A DNA stretch of 64,000 bases from Parietaria judaica (GCA_954871525.1 OX940864.1:18284001-18348000), one strand, 5' to 3'. Numbered from the stretch's first letter, positions 11,699 to 24,343 are shown. Notes: generated by a model not told the origin, from the sequence alone. A program made the numbers and translations.

Positions 11699-14501
11699 TG
11701 TTGGGAATCACGTCTCGGATTCCTTGAAGATTATCACGAATTGAGCCTCCGAACCGTCCGGGTAACATTTAAAAATTAATTTTAAATCGGAATAACTTGT
11801 TATCCGTCCAACGGTCCGGATATCGGATAATAACCATTTCACAAGATCTGATAAATATTATGTAATTTAATATTCATATTCATATATCATTATTAATAAT
11901 CTAGTCATAATAGGAAATAAATAGAAAGCAGTAAATGGTTGCATTTATTAACCCAATGCATAAGGCCGTACCTCTATTGATGACTTCCGGCTGCGCGTTC
12001 TGAATCGGGCAGGGCTCCGCCGGTGCTGGGGGAAACTCCCGTGATCTTTCGGGATATTTCCGCCGGTGCTGGGGGAAACTCCCGTGATCTTTCGGGATAT
12101 TCTCCTGGAATCCTCGTACCGAAGCTTGGGCTTCGCCGGCAGGACTCTGTCGCAAAATTTTTAACTGATGGTTCTTTTTAAGCTTCCGGAGAAATAGTCT
12201 CCTAAGCCGAACCAGAAAAGAGAGATCAGAGAGAAAATTCGCAGACCCTGAGGAAGAGGGAGAGTTCGATTTTTCTCTGGGGAAAGGTGTGAAAAATGTG
12301 TAGAATTAGCCTCTTATTTATAGGCTCAAACCGTAACCGAATTGGAGAATTTCCCTCCCTAATTTCGAATTTCATATAATTAAATATAATTAATTATCTT
12401 AATCCAATGGTCCAGATTTAATCTCATCTAAATCCAATGGATATAATTAATTAGGGATTTAATTAAATAAGAAAGATTTGGATAAATCAAAAATCCAATC
12501 TTATCTTCTTATCTTTATAAAATTCGAATTATCTTATATATTTATAATAAAATTTGAATTATTATTATCTAGATCCAACGGTTGAGAAAAAACTTTAAAC
12601 CGATCTAATGGATCAAATTAGTTTAGGATAAAATAAAATATAAAAAGATTTATAAAAAATAATTTCGATTTTATCCTTAACTTATAATTCGAAAATTATA
12701 TAAATATATATAATTAATTAATTTTCAATCCGACGGTAAAGATTAAATCTTAGACCGATCCAACGGATATAATTAATTAACCAAATTCGAAAAATGAAAC
12801 TTGGTCACCAAGTTATTAAATTCGAACTTATCAATATCCTAATCCAACGGTTGATATTAAATCATAACCGATCCAATGGATTAAATTGATTTTAGGGATT
12901 TGCCAAGATACCAAAACATTTGGTACTTATGCCGCAAATATGGAAAGACCAAATCATGTTATTCGAATTGGCTAGGGTTTCATACTATGAAACCCTAATT
13001 CGAATTTACACATATAAATATATATATATATATATATATTTTTATTTATTAATATAAATCTATTAATTATTAATTAATTATTAATAACATATTAATAATT
13101 AAATCCAAATAATTAAATTATATTAATATTTCCTGATCTCAATATCACACATTAAAATGTCATGGTGTCACACCATCATTTAAATTCGTGACATGTGATT
13201 TAATTTCAAAGTTTATCGAACCGATCATAAACTTAGAAAATCCATAAATCACTAACCGTAAGTCGAAATGACTCGGTTCAAAAAGCAAAGTTGCTTAGAA
13301 TTTAATTTCCAAAAACATGGTTCTGATAGAAAATATAAATTCTAACTTTCTTTTATCAGTTAATTTTGTGTACCAAAATATGGTACTTTTGCCACGCTAA
13401 CGATAAAACTATCTGACGTCTGCCACAGACCTTTCAGTTTTATAAGTCAAGCCAAATGATTAAACATTATCCAGAATGTATTTTAATCACGTACGTATCA
13501 TCCGTTACGGAGCTATCCTGGGGACCATGGGCCCGTATCACTTAAGCTCCAACGAACTGCTAGTTGTTCGTCAAACCTCGAAGTGATTCCACTATAGACC
13601 CAAGGCTGCACTGTTTAGTGATACGGTATATATTATTCCCTTTATAACAGCAGGGTGTCCATTGATACAATCAAATTCGGGTTATTGATCTTTCACTTGA
13701 TGATCCACACAAGAGCAGGCGGTTTCTACCGTTATGCCTCTCATTGCATTTTCATCCTTGACTCAGTCAGTAATATTATGAGCAACCCACTTATGGTTTC
13801 GATTCATAAGTTGCGCACGAGTACCTCTCACTTCTCACCACCGACAATCAAGGGAATCATCATCATTCTGAAGAGAGCTGTGTGATGCCCATGTCTATGA
13901 CCAAGCTACCCTTACTGCTGACTATCATGTTCCCAAAATAATAGTGTTGGGAACAGCGGTAATATTTCGTGTTCTTTAACGGTTAAATCAAAGAACAATC
14001 AAGCCAGCAGCTTGGACTCAAGATCACTCAGGACTTAGATCGAATGTCCATTTGATCATCTACTAGTGACTCAACTCCAAGTTATCAGTGACGGTCTTAT
14101 ATGATAACTTCCGGAGTTTAAGTCAGGTCCAGTCCAGTATGAAGACACTTCATACTTAATGCACTTCTAGTGAGTGTGACACACACAAAATCCAGAATAG
14201 GATTGTCACTTAGTCACATTAATGACCTTATACGATTAATGGGCTCCCACCCAGTTGATCAGGTCGATCACGGACATTTTAAGTTCATTTATTATGATTA
14301 TTAATTCTTCCTCACATTGACTCTGTTGTGATAATAATAACATAATTGCATCCTTTATGAACTAAGGAATCAAACATTCTATTTTACTCTACCAGAAACT
14401 ATAATAAGATTATCATAATAAGCATCATCTTTATTCAACGACTTGTCATAATCTTTTACAAATAAATAAAATATCTTGTTTAAGGACACATATGTCCAAC
14501 A
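11699..14501 (-). mobile_element. Solo LTR of the large-LTR copia family
   Basis: A complete LTR in reverse orientation, 2803 bp, bounded by TG/CA ends and a perfect 5 bp duplication, caatg (11694-11698 and 14502-14506). It aligns along its whole length with the LTR at 56246-58977. Shared parts include the 3' end with ccgagacgtgattcccaaca, a TATA box (12316-12322, minus) and a run of spaced ATCCAACGGTT-like modules. No internal region is present, so it is the product of recombination between the two LTRs of an element. A 40-odd bp stretch is tandemly duplicated inside it (about 12018-12103). Confidence 0.93.
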
Positions 14502-14506
14502 CAATG

Positions 14507-16019
14507 GACCTAAATCTCGATTCGGGCTTCCTACTGTAATATCCAACTATGCAACCATTGAGTACTCTTTATACGTAATTTGGGAGCTCTAAAATATATT
14601 ATCTCATTTTTAATCACTTTATTTACTAACATCGCTATTTTTCAATTTTGAAATCCCGTATTAAAGGTTTTTTTTTTTTTCAATCAAGAATATTTATTTA
14701 TTAAATAAAAAAATCTCACAAATAAAGTTAGGGGCTTTTTACCAATTAATTTCACTTTAAACACAAAGAAGCCTGACTTTTTCCTTTGTTACTAAGTAAG
14801 ACAAAAACTATCTTTAAGTGATAGTTAGACCACTATACATATATATACCTAAAAGTTGAACCACACGATTAAAGACACGCTTCATGTGACACTAGATTGT
14901 TATTTAATATAAAATAATTATATTAAACACCCTGATTAAGCAATGTACTAGCATCTTCTTGGATTTTTTTTTTCTTGTATTAATTTCAGACAAACATACA
15001 AGTGATGGTTACCATCAATTAAAACGAATTAACTAATAGTGGAGAAAATAATTAGATATGATGGTTCCAATTTTTAATAAAGGGGTTTGAATAGAATAAA
15101 CAATTATAACATTTTAAATAAATATAATGAAGATTAAGAAAATAATTAGGGACAAAACATTAAAATCACACACGTGCGTAACAGGTGATCAGGCATTTGG
15201 GCTGCCGTTGCCGGCGCAACCTCTTGGTTAATGGGTACTTTTTTAATTCATTATGTATTTAAGTACAATTTTTTATTTAAATAATTAATTCAATTTAATT
15301 AAAAAAGTCATTAAGACTAGGCCACACTGTAACAAAACTGTGTCCCTACAAATAAGACTATGTGCTACTCTCTAATTAGAAGAGTTATTGATGGTTTGGC
15401 CCCTCACTTAATAAAGATGTGCAAAAGGTGCATGTCAACTAGAGAAATAGTTGTACTACTACTAGTCTCTTAATTGGTAGATTCCGTGTGGATTTAGCTA
15501 CTCCGTTAATGAAATAACGAATTATCCGTTATCGATTTGATTCAGAAATAGACCAACTCGATCAAGATGATACTAAAAATGGATTAAAGTTAAAACATAC
15601 ATAAACCATAAAGTTATTAATGTCAAATTGATGAAAAAAAATTCAAGGACTAATCTACGGAATTACATACTTTATTTTTACATTAATATCTTTTAGGGTT
15701 TCGATAAATTTAGAAAGGCTAAAATTATTCATATAAATTTTTGGGCTAATTAAAATAAGATATTTTTAAGGGTAAAATTGATAATTTTTAAAGATGAAAT
15801 TTGGTAATATATGTGTTTATAAGCTCAATGATACATACAGTTACAGTTAACAAATTATGCAAATATATTTATTATATTTATTTAGAAAACTCGAAAGTTT
15901 CCATCAATATCTAACACTATTTGACGAAATAGAGTTACTTTTGAAGAAAGTCTAAATAAGACGGATGAGACAGTGTTCCTTTTTTTTTTTAATGGACGAG
16001 CTAATTCTGTATTAAATAT
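14507..16019. other. AT-rich intergenic DNA
   Basis: The first about 70 bp continue the repeat interrupted by the solo LTR. The rest has no recognised gene or bounded repeat. Confidence 0.5.
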
Positions 16020-16150
16020 AAGAAAATTGTACGAAATAGTCATTTTTGCACAAACTTTTTAAAAATTACCTATTGTGTGTATTAAAATGCACTAAAATGA
16101 GTAGTTATTTAAAAAGTTTGTATAAAATAGGTATTTACCTCATTAACTCT
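16020..16150. repeat. Small inverted-repeat element (MITE-like)
   Basis: Two arms containing acaaactttttaaa and, inverted, tttaaaaagtttgta fold back on each other around a short centre. Flanking matches extend the arms imperfectly to about 60 bp each. No clear target duplication was found, so the family is not assigned. Confidence 0.4.
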
Positions 16151-16608
16151 AAAATATATAATGTAGGGACTATTACCGCTATTTTTATTACAGAGTGGGT
16201 GTTTTGGCGTACCAATCTTAACTGAAGGGCCAAATAATAAATCAATAACTCTAATTAAAAATAAATATTGTCTAATAATGTTTCACAACCATTGACGGTC
16301 CAAGTCCAACTCATCACAAATCTCGTATCATTTATTTTTCTTTTTCTCGTATGGAGATATTTTGAGGGATATATTACACATTTTTGAAGGGCGGCTATAT
16401 TTCAAACTGATAAAAATAAAATAATAGCAAGCACAAGTTTATGTGAGGATTGAGTTGAATGAATACTCATGTTAATTTCAAATTATCCAAAGCAAAATCA
16501 AATTGAAAATTTTCTGGTTTTGGATTGAGATTTTAAAATTTTGGAGTTTATGTAATTTAAAATATTGGGAATTTAATTATTGAGTAATTTCCTTGTCCTC
16601 CTATAAAA

Positions 16609-16803
16609 TTATTTGACAATATTTTCTTTGGTTTTAGGCCTTGAAACAAAGTGTTTATTTGGCTTTAAGCCATAAAACAAAGTGTCCTTTCTCATGACAA
16701 AAACATGACGTGGACGTTGGGGCAACAAACTGACAAACATACACCAAATGCTTCCTTCTTTTGACCATGACGTGTCTCCAATCACAGGCCCACTCAGGCC
16801 CAA
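16609..16803 (-). other. Unsupported 64-codon frame
   Basis: A minus-strand frame with no recognised motif, no splice partners and no conserved family signature. It is listed only to say that the interval between 16150 and 16874 holds no supported gene. Confidence 0.2.
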
Positions 16804-16874
16804 TAGTTAACGGGCTTCAACACAATTCTTGAGCCCAATTTTAAATACCCACACTTTAAATCAGATTGTATTTT

Positions 16875-17753
16875 GGGTAAACTGCGGCTAATGTACCCAA
16901 TGTTTGATCTTCTGCAGATTATGTACCCAATATTTATTTTCAGCGGCTAATGTACCCAATGTTTGATCCGCTAGATATTTTCGTGTTTTCCGTCACTTGA
17001 CCTTTAGAGAGTTATCCTCCTCTATATGCACACTTTTCGTATTTTTGACATAACTCACTCATTTTTTGTCCAAATTTTATGCACGACCTATGGTTGGAAA
17101 GATAAGAGATAGATCTACAACTTTGGTGTTTTAAGTTTTGTAAAGTCAGTTTTAGAAAAATACGAAATTCTAATACAACGTAAAACTGGACATTAGTTTA
17201 ATGCAAAATATTTGTTTCGAGCAAATTTTAATATACTTAATGACTTTTTATGATGAAACGTAAAACTAAAAAGTTGTAGATTAACTTTTTATCTTTCCAA
17301 CGGGTGTTTATTTATAAATTTTAGACAAAAAATGAGTGAGTTATGAAAAAAATATGAAATATTAGTTGTCTAAAATTTATAAATAAACACCCGTTAGAAA
17401 GATAAAATATTTATCTACAACTTTTTAGTTTTACGTTTCATCATAAAAAGTCATTAAGTATATTAAAATTTGCTCGAAACAAATATTTTGCATTAAACTA
17501 ATGTCCAGTTTTACGTTGTATTTGAAATTTCGTATTTTTCTAAAACTGACTTTACAAAACTTAAAACACCAAAGTTGTAGATCTATCTCTTATCTTTCCA
17601 ACCATAGGTCGTGCATAAAATTTGGACAAAAAATGAGTGAGTTATGTCAAAAATACGAAAAGTGTGCATATAGAGGAGGATAACGGTCAAGTGACGGAAA
17701 ACACGAAAATATCTAACGGATCAAACATTGGGTACATTAGCCGCAGTTTACCC
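16875..17753. mobile_element. Foldback Mutator-like MITE, 879 bp hairpin
   Basis: Almost the entire element is one inverted repeat. The left arm (16875-17326) and right arm (17368-17753) are near-perfect reverse complements around a loop of about 41 nt. The left arm is longer because it carries an extra partial repeat of the terminal motif (atgtacccaatgtttgatc) of about 66 bp. The terminal sequence is GGGTAAACTGCGGCTAATG. A perfect 9 bp duplication, ttgtatttt, flanks it (16866-16874 and 17754-17762), the size made by Mutator-type transposases. No protein is encoded; reading frames in the arms are incidental. Confidence 0.93.
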
Positions 17754-18001
17754 TTGTATTTTTTATCGGGTAGTCGCGGAAAAAGTACCTAAATTTTGAT
17801 CAGCTGAAGCAGCATAGGAATAAAATGAAAAATATCGACAAGAGTACCCAAATTCAAAAAAATACGAGGCGCTAAATTTTTTCATCTATTTTTTTTTTCG
17901 TCGAATTCAAATGAGAGAAAATGCTAGATAGTTGGATGAACGCATAAATTTGTATTTAGTTATGGTTTAATAGCACTATTCTAAAAAAATAATCATTATT
18001 C

Positions 18002-18180
18002 GTCGTTATATTTTATACTTTGGTTGAAAATTGGTTGACTTTGGTTTTCTTTGTCGTTATATTTTTTACTTTGGTTGAAAATTGGTTGACTTTGGTTTCC
18101 TTTGTCGTTATAATCATAAAATTGGATGAAAAAAATGAGTCATCTCATATTTGTTGACTTTGGTTTCCTTTTTCGTTATA
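18002..18180. repeat. Tandem repeat, 51 bp unit
   Basis: Two nearly identical 51 bp units starting gtcgttatatttt (18002 and 18053), with the core actttggttgaaaattgg. A degenerate third copy starts near 18104 and retains ttgactttggtttccttt. Located about 0.9 kb upstream of the NPH3-family gene; no function evident. Confidence 0.8.
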
Positions 18181-18654
18181 TTTTTCTTTTTCCTTTCGAC
18201 CTCGGTCGTTAAATAATTTAATAAAAGTACTTTTCCCATGAATATCCCTTTGATATTTAGAGTAGTCAAAAATACCTCGGAACATTGTATGTTAATGCAG
18301 TTTTCTCTCTTAAATTTAACTTATAAAACAATGCCCCTAACGTGTTACGCAAGCCGACATTCTAGCCTCCGCTTCGTCTACCTCGATGATCGCGCGGGTG
18401 CTTCCTTCTAGGTGTCACGGTCCCCTATGTATTTTTACCTATGTATTTTTACATTCAAATATAATTTTGTGATTAATTTAACTTAGTGAAGCAGTTAACT
18501 AATTGATTAAAGGCACGTGGACTACATAAGTGCTAATTAATTGCTCATAGTTTTAGACTTTAGTGGTCAAAGACTCATAATAGAAGGAAGTGATATAAGC
18601 AAACGAATAGCAACACAAAACGGAGATCCTTGTAAAACCTATTGAACCGGTCTC

Positions 18655-19039
18655 TCTCTCTGTATATATATATAGAGAGAGAGAGAGAGAACAAATGCCA
18701 TGTCAGGACGTGCATGGATTGTTTTTGACATTTTCAATGACACTAAAGACGTGTAATAATCTTAAGCTTAGTAGCTTTGCAATAGAATCGCCTTCTAAAT
18801 CTAACATCAAAATCTCTCTCTCTCTCTCTAACGAAGCAATTCAACATATATAAGGTCTAGTAAAAACAACAACAGATGCCACGTCACCACGTGCACGAAT
18901 CTCTTGACATTTTCAACACCAATAGAGACGTGTAATACTATTAATATTAATATTATCTCTAGTTAATTTAGTAACACTCGTTAATTACATTTTACTTAAC
19001 AAATCTGTGAGGCATCGATCGACCCAGAGAAAAAGCACC
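18655..19039 (+). promoter_or_regulatory. Upstream region of the NPH3 gene with duplicated G-box block
   Basis: Two diverged copies of a block of about 70 bp (18691-18760 and 18868-18938) share ttgacattttcaa and gacgtgtaat. The second copy has a perfect CACGTG (18888-18893); the first has gacgtgcatg at that place. CT/GA microsatellites lie beside each copy (18652-18690 and about 18811-18830). A TATA-like tatataag is at 18846-18853. G-boxes bind bZIP/bHLH (PIF-type) factors in plants, which would suit a light-related gene, but this is inference. Confidence 0.5.
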
Positions 19040-19261
19040 ATGGCTTGCTTGAGGCTTGGCTCCAAATCTGAGGCGTTTCACCTAGAAGGCCAAACTTGGT
19101 ATAAACTTCACAAATATTATTTCTTTGGTTGATCATTTTGTGATAGTGTAAATCAATTTTGTTGCAATGTATTAGGTTTTGCACATCTGGGCTTCCCAGT
19201 GATATTACAATTGAAGTTGGAGATATGTCGTTTCACCTCCACAAGGTACATGCATGCTCTC

Positions 19262-19297
<36 letters not shown>

Positions 19298-19708
19298 ATG
19301 ATATTATGATTAATTATGGAATGAATTTTTATCATTACAGTTCTGTGTCTGTACTAATTAATCACAAATTAACGAAGTTTCCAAATTGATATGATCAATC
19401 CATTTTCGTTCTGCACACAAGATACATAATTAGTCCCAAGAGAGAAGATCATATGCATTATGTACATACATATATATGATCAATCTATATAGGTTGATTG
19501 AAGACCACATAATTAGTCCCAAGAGAGAGGATCTTATACATATACATACGTATAAATACTCATTAGATTATTCAAAATTAGTATCCCTAAATTAATGAGA
19601 GAACCCACTATATTCTTATATATTATATACGACATGAGTACATATACTCATGTTTCGTATGTATGTATGTATATATCTTGTCGACATACATATACATAGG
19701 AAACACGA

Positions 19709-19750
<42 letters not shown>

Positions 19751-19782
19751 CTTGTCGACATACATATACATACGAAACACGA

Positions 19783-19817
<35 letters not shown>

Positions 19818-22379
19818 ATGCACGTATTATATACGAAAATGGTGGCTGATCCAAATTGCATTGGCAGTTCCCATTACTCTCCAGAAGCGGACTATTGGAG
19901 AAGCTCATAGAGGAGCGCAACGCCGAGGAACTCGAAGCGCCCTTCGCCACCTCTGCCCCGTGCGTCGTGCAGCTCCACGACCTCCCCGGGGGCGCCAAGG
20001 CCTTCGAGCTCGTCGCCAAGTTCTGCTACGGCACGCGCTCTGAACTCTCCGCCGCCAATGTCGTCGCCCTCCGCTGCGCTGCCGAGTACCTCCGCATGAC
20101 CGACGACGTCGAAGAGGGCAACCTCGTGTCCGTCACCGACGCCTTCCTAGACGAAGTCCTCGCCACCTGGCCCGACGCCCTCCGCGCCCTCGACACCTGC
20201 GAGGACGACGCCCTTCTTGCCGCCGCAGAGGATCTCCACATCGTCTCCCGATGCATCGACTCGCTCGCCGCCAAAGCCTCTGCGGAACAAAACCCTAACC
20301 CTAACGTTGTTTCATGTGACGAGGAAAGGTGGTGGTTTGAGGAAGTGTCGTTTCTCAGCCTACCACTCTTCAAGCGGCTGATCGTGGCGGTCGGGGAAAA
20401 GGGGGCAAAGCCGGAGACAGTTTCGGCAGCGATCGTGCACTACGCTAGGAAGTACCTTCCCACGATGGCCGCAGCGACGGACGTGAACCCGGCGGGGCCA
20501 ACAATAGCAGAAGCCGAGCAGCGGACGCTTCTTGAGGAGCTTGTTGTCTTGCTTCCGGAGAAGAAGGGGTCAACGTCCTCGAAAACTTTATTCCGTCTTC
20601 TCCGAATCGCGATGATGCTCCACGCGAGCCCTAGTTGCCGGGAGAATCTGGAGAAGAGGGTCGGCGCACAGCTAGACCAGGCGCTTCTGGTGGACCTGCT
20701 CGTGCCAAACATGGGGTACTCAGTGGAGACGCTCTACGACGTTGACTGCGTGCAGAGGATCGTTGACCACTTCATGGCCGTTGATCACGACGATCATGAA
20801 GGGGCGATCGTGAGCGAGGAGGCCAATGAGGGGGTGACAGGTGTCACGATGGTGGCGAATCTGGTGGACAGCTATCTTGCTGAGGTGGCAGTGGACGTAA
20901 ACCTGAAGCTGCCGAAGTTTCAGGCACTGGCAGCGGCGATACCGGAATATGTCAGGCCTGTAGATGACGGAATCTATAATGCCATTGATGTCTACTTGAA
21001 GGTAATAAGTTCATATATGATTAATAATCTATATTAATAACTAATTAATATTAGGTTGTGTAGCTTATTTAGTAAGTTCTAAAGTTGCTACGTTATACTA
21101 TATATGGTTCAAGTTTAATAATATATATTTTTATCTTAAATTGGGGTTTAAATTTAACATGTCTTGTACAAGTTCTTGGTAATTTTAGATCCACAAAATA
21201 CATATTATAAATTAAATTTTATCGTACATTAATCACTATATTGTACCACTACCATATATATACGTGACATAACAATATTGTTACATATGACCTTTCAAAA
21301 AAAAAAAAAATGTTACATATGTTTGGATCATTAAGTCCGAACCTAGTTAAAACAGAACCACGTTAAATTAATACCCAATTATATGGTAAGCTCCAATTAT
21401 AATTAATATAACTAAATTATTATTATAAATTAATAATCTTTATAATATAATAAATTCTATAATCCTAGAGGTTCTACTGTATTATATATTTTTCTCCATA
21501 ACCTATAATCTACGGGCTAACTAAATAAATTAAGAGCTTATGATCATGTACAATGACAAAAGAATATAAATTAGATCTCAATATTTCTATCCGTGGATAT
21601 TCTTTTCAATTTCATTTATCAATTAAGTTCAGTTCGGTTCGGTTAGTAAGTAATAACGTAATATTTTTGAAATACAGCGTTCAAGCCACACGATCAAAAT
21701 CTCTTTGAAAAAAATAAAAAAATCGACTTATGATCAAAACCCTAACCAATTAACAGATATTTCAATACATACATATAGTATGATTTGAGCAATGTATTTT
21801 CGGGATACTAGTTCAAGTACCCAACTACCTGGTCTAACTTCCCTGAATACGCTCTTGAATTCTTTTCAGGCGCATCCATGGGTGGCGGACTCGGAGCGGG
21901 AACAAATCTGCCGGCTGATGAGCTGCCAGAAGCTGTCGCTGGAGGCGAGCACTCACGCAGCGCAGAACGAGCGTCTTCCTCTGCGTGTGATCGTGCAAGT
22001 TCTCTTCTTCGAGCAGCTCCGCCTCCGCACCTCCATCTCGGAATGGTTCTTCGTCTCCTCCGGCACTGGAAACGACGTCTCCTCCAACAACCTCCTACAG
22101 ATCACTGCAAAGCAGACCGACGGTGACATGAGGCTGCGCGTTTCGGAGATCGAGAAGGAGTGCTCGCTCATGAGGAAGGAGCTTCAGAAGCTCGTCAACG
22201 CCAAGAAGAAGAGCTCTTGGAGCCTTCTTCCCCGGAGATTCGGCTTCAGGAAGCGGTCATCGTTCGGTCAAGAGACGAAATCAACGGCCAGTAAGGTCAA
22301 CGCCGTTGCATCGGAGTCTGCCACTTTGGAAGGGAAAGCGGAGAGTCGTCGGGTCAACGGTGAAGTGGCAGCTCATTGA
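19040..22379 (+). CDS. NPH3/RPT2-like BTB-domain protein
   Basis: Four exons: 19040-19098, 19176-19245, 19868-21001 and 21870-22379 (stop included). All junctions are GT-AG with compatible phases, giving 590 aa. The N-terminus has the family's [15 protein letters not shown] and [21 protein letters not shown], followed by a BTB/POZ domain to about residue 135. The NPH3 domain starts near [20 protein letters not shown] (about 194) and continues through the [11 protein letters not shown] and [13 protein letters not shown] segments. The C-terminus has a short coiled-coil-like stretch ([18 protein letters not shown]) and a basic tail. Family members are plasma-membrane-associated CUL3 substrate adaptors that act with phototropins or in auxin-dependent organ development. 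The start fits the family N-terminus. Exon 3 is strikingly GC-rich in AT-rich surroundings. It resembles the Arabidopsis At5g03250 type, judged from memory. Confidence 0.93.
19246..19867 (+). repeat. Intron 2 of the NPH3 gene: TA microsatellites and short duplications
   Basis: Three long (TA)n runs (about 19268-19295, 19711-19745, 19787-19814) separate two copies of a segment containing cttgtcgacatacatatac (about 19677 and 19751). The phrase ttagtcccaagagag is also repeated (about 19432 and 19512). Frames translated across the TA runs (Tyr-Ile repeats) are artefacts. Confidence 0.8.
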
Positions 22380-24240
22380 AAATAACTGCAAAATAATGAC
22401 TTTGTTAATGTGACTACGTGTTTGCATTGACATAAATTTGTGTTAGATTAGATTAAGGATAGGGTTTGCTTTGTTGTTTAGGATAAGACTTACTGAGTAG
22501 GTTGAGCTAGTTTTATGCTGACAGATTGTTTATTAATTGTCATGTAATTAGGTTGAAATTTTGCGAAACCCGTAAAATTGGATCGGCATATATAATCGGT
22601 TGCCGGCTTTTAATATTTTATGAAAACTCCATTAGTATACCCCTACATCGCTCGATATACCCGTAAATTGAGTCCTCGGTCGGTTCTCAGGCTCTTAGAT
22701 ATTGGGTTGAACTTTGTTTATATTTTGGTTTAATTTCTCATTAACGACAACAAAATGTCGGTTTGAGAGAAACGACATAACTTGACATCAATGAATGTCA
22801 CCATGAGAAAACAAATATTTTTATATTATTGGACAAAATAATACAAGGCGTACGGTACAAAAAATTTAATAATAAAACTATAAAATTTTCAATAATTGAT
22901 GAGATTTTTTTTAAAGTTATTGTTGAACTTGCAATAATTGAAAATATAGTGCACTAGATAATTATTATTTACGTAGAGATTTTATTCGTAAATTATTTTT
23001 TTTATCAAAAAGTAAATTGTTAGTTTAACCTCTAGCAATAATGATTAATTATCCTATATTGATTATCAGCAATCACGTTAATTAAAATTGAGGGATGTGT
23101 ACTACTCCAAATCCATGAAAAATTGTATATATAATTCGAATGAGTTTTTTATTTCTTAAATATAATATGAGAAGCCGTTTAGTTAAATTTTAAGTTATAT
23201 TTTTAAAATAAAGAGAGAAAGAAAAAACTTCAATAAATGTGAATAAAATGAGGAAAAAAATTAGATAACTAAAGATAGTTGGACTTATTTTGGAGAGAGA
23301 GTTGAAAATATCTATAATTTTCTTTTCTTTTACAAAAAGTTAAATATAAAAAAATTATAAAACTATTTTATTAAAATGACTAATCAAACACCTTTTATAT
23401 TTTTATTTGTTACTTTTCAAAAATGAAAATGAACAAGGTAATATTATTTGTATGCTCAATAGAAAGGGTAAACGAACGCCCGAAGTATGTAATATTAATC
23501 TGTATAACTGAAATGATGATCCTATATCTATGGTATGGATGAAAATAATATATCTATTCTCCCTATTGTTAATTTAATTCATTTATAAAGTAATTAGTGT
23601 TATTGACTCTTCCATTGTCGCATGCCTCGCTGACCGTCATATTGAGAGGAAATACAACGCAACGAAAATTTCAATCTCTCTCGATATATATTGCAATATG
23701 AAGACAATAGTTTGAAACGCATCTACGAATGTTTAAAAAAATTAGTATGGAAAAGTGAGGTACAAATAAAGTCAATAACACAAATTACTTAATAAATGAA
23801 TTAAATTAACAAATATTTAAAGACAACACGATTTTCAACAAAATCATAGAAACCTCGCTTATTATTTCTGTTTTTTATTTAAAAGAAAAAAATAAATAAA
23901 TACCTGCAGTAGAAGGACTAATCCTTTACTTTTTTTCCATTGTTCCAAACATGCCCCCTTTCTTTTGAACTATCCATCTTGTCCCTGTCTTCTTGCCCTT
24001 GTGTGGTTCTCTCTCTCAGTTGACTCGTGTCTTTTCTCTTCACCACAACGATATTCATGATAAGGGTCATAGTTTGTTTGGTGCCAAAGTTGATCACGGT
24101 TTGCTATATATATGATAAGAGACATTAATGATATATATATATATATATATATATATATCAACCGAAAAACAAAATTAAAGATAAAATAATAAAAATGAAT
24201 AACGAAGGAGCCTTATACGGAGCTTTATAACACATAAAGA
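22380..24240. other. Intergenic DNA downstream of the NPH3 gene
   Basis: AT-rich, with a (TA)n run at about 24132-24158. A block of about 200 bp (23938-24140) is homologous to 42134-42345, beside the LOG gene. No gene is recognised. Confidence 0.55.
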
Positions 24241-24338
24241 CAATGAAAAGAAAATCTAGGTTGCAAACGACAAGAGAGCTAACACTAAACAATGAAAAGA
24301 AAATCTAGGTTGCAAACGACAAGAGAGCTAACACTAAA
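24241..24338. repeat. Tandem duplication, 2 x 49 bp
   Basis: Two identical or nearly identical units starting caatgaaaag (24241 and 24290) abut the 5' end of the copia element. They probably lie within the LTR of the older element into which it inserted. Confidence 0.88.
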
Positions 24339-24343
24339 CAATA

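Noticed and set aside
16875..17753. Possible microRNA precursor
   Set aside because: The hairpin is hundreds of base pairs long, ends in a 9 bp TSD and has Mutator-type termini, so it is better explained as a foldback transposon; it may still yield siRNAs.
18002..18180. CRISPR-like array
   Set aside because: Plant nuclear DNA; the repeats are adjacent tandem units without spacers.
19616..20043. Overlapping frames with long Tyr-Ile repeats and arginine-rich tails on both strands
   Set aside because: They are translations of (TA)n microsatellites in NPH3 intron 2 and of wrong frames of the GC-rich exon 3.
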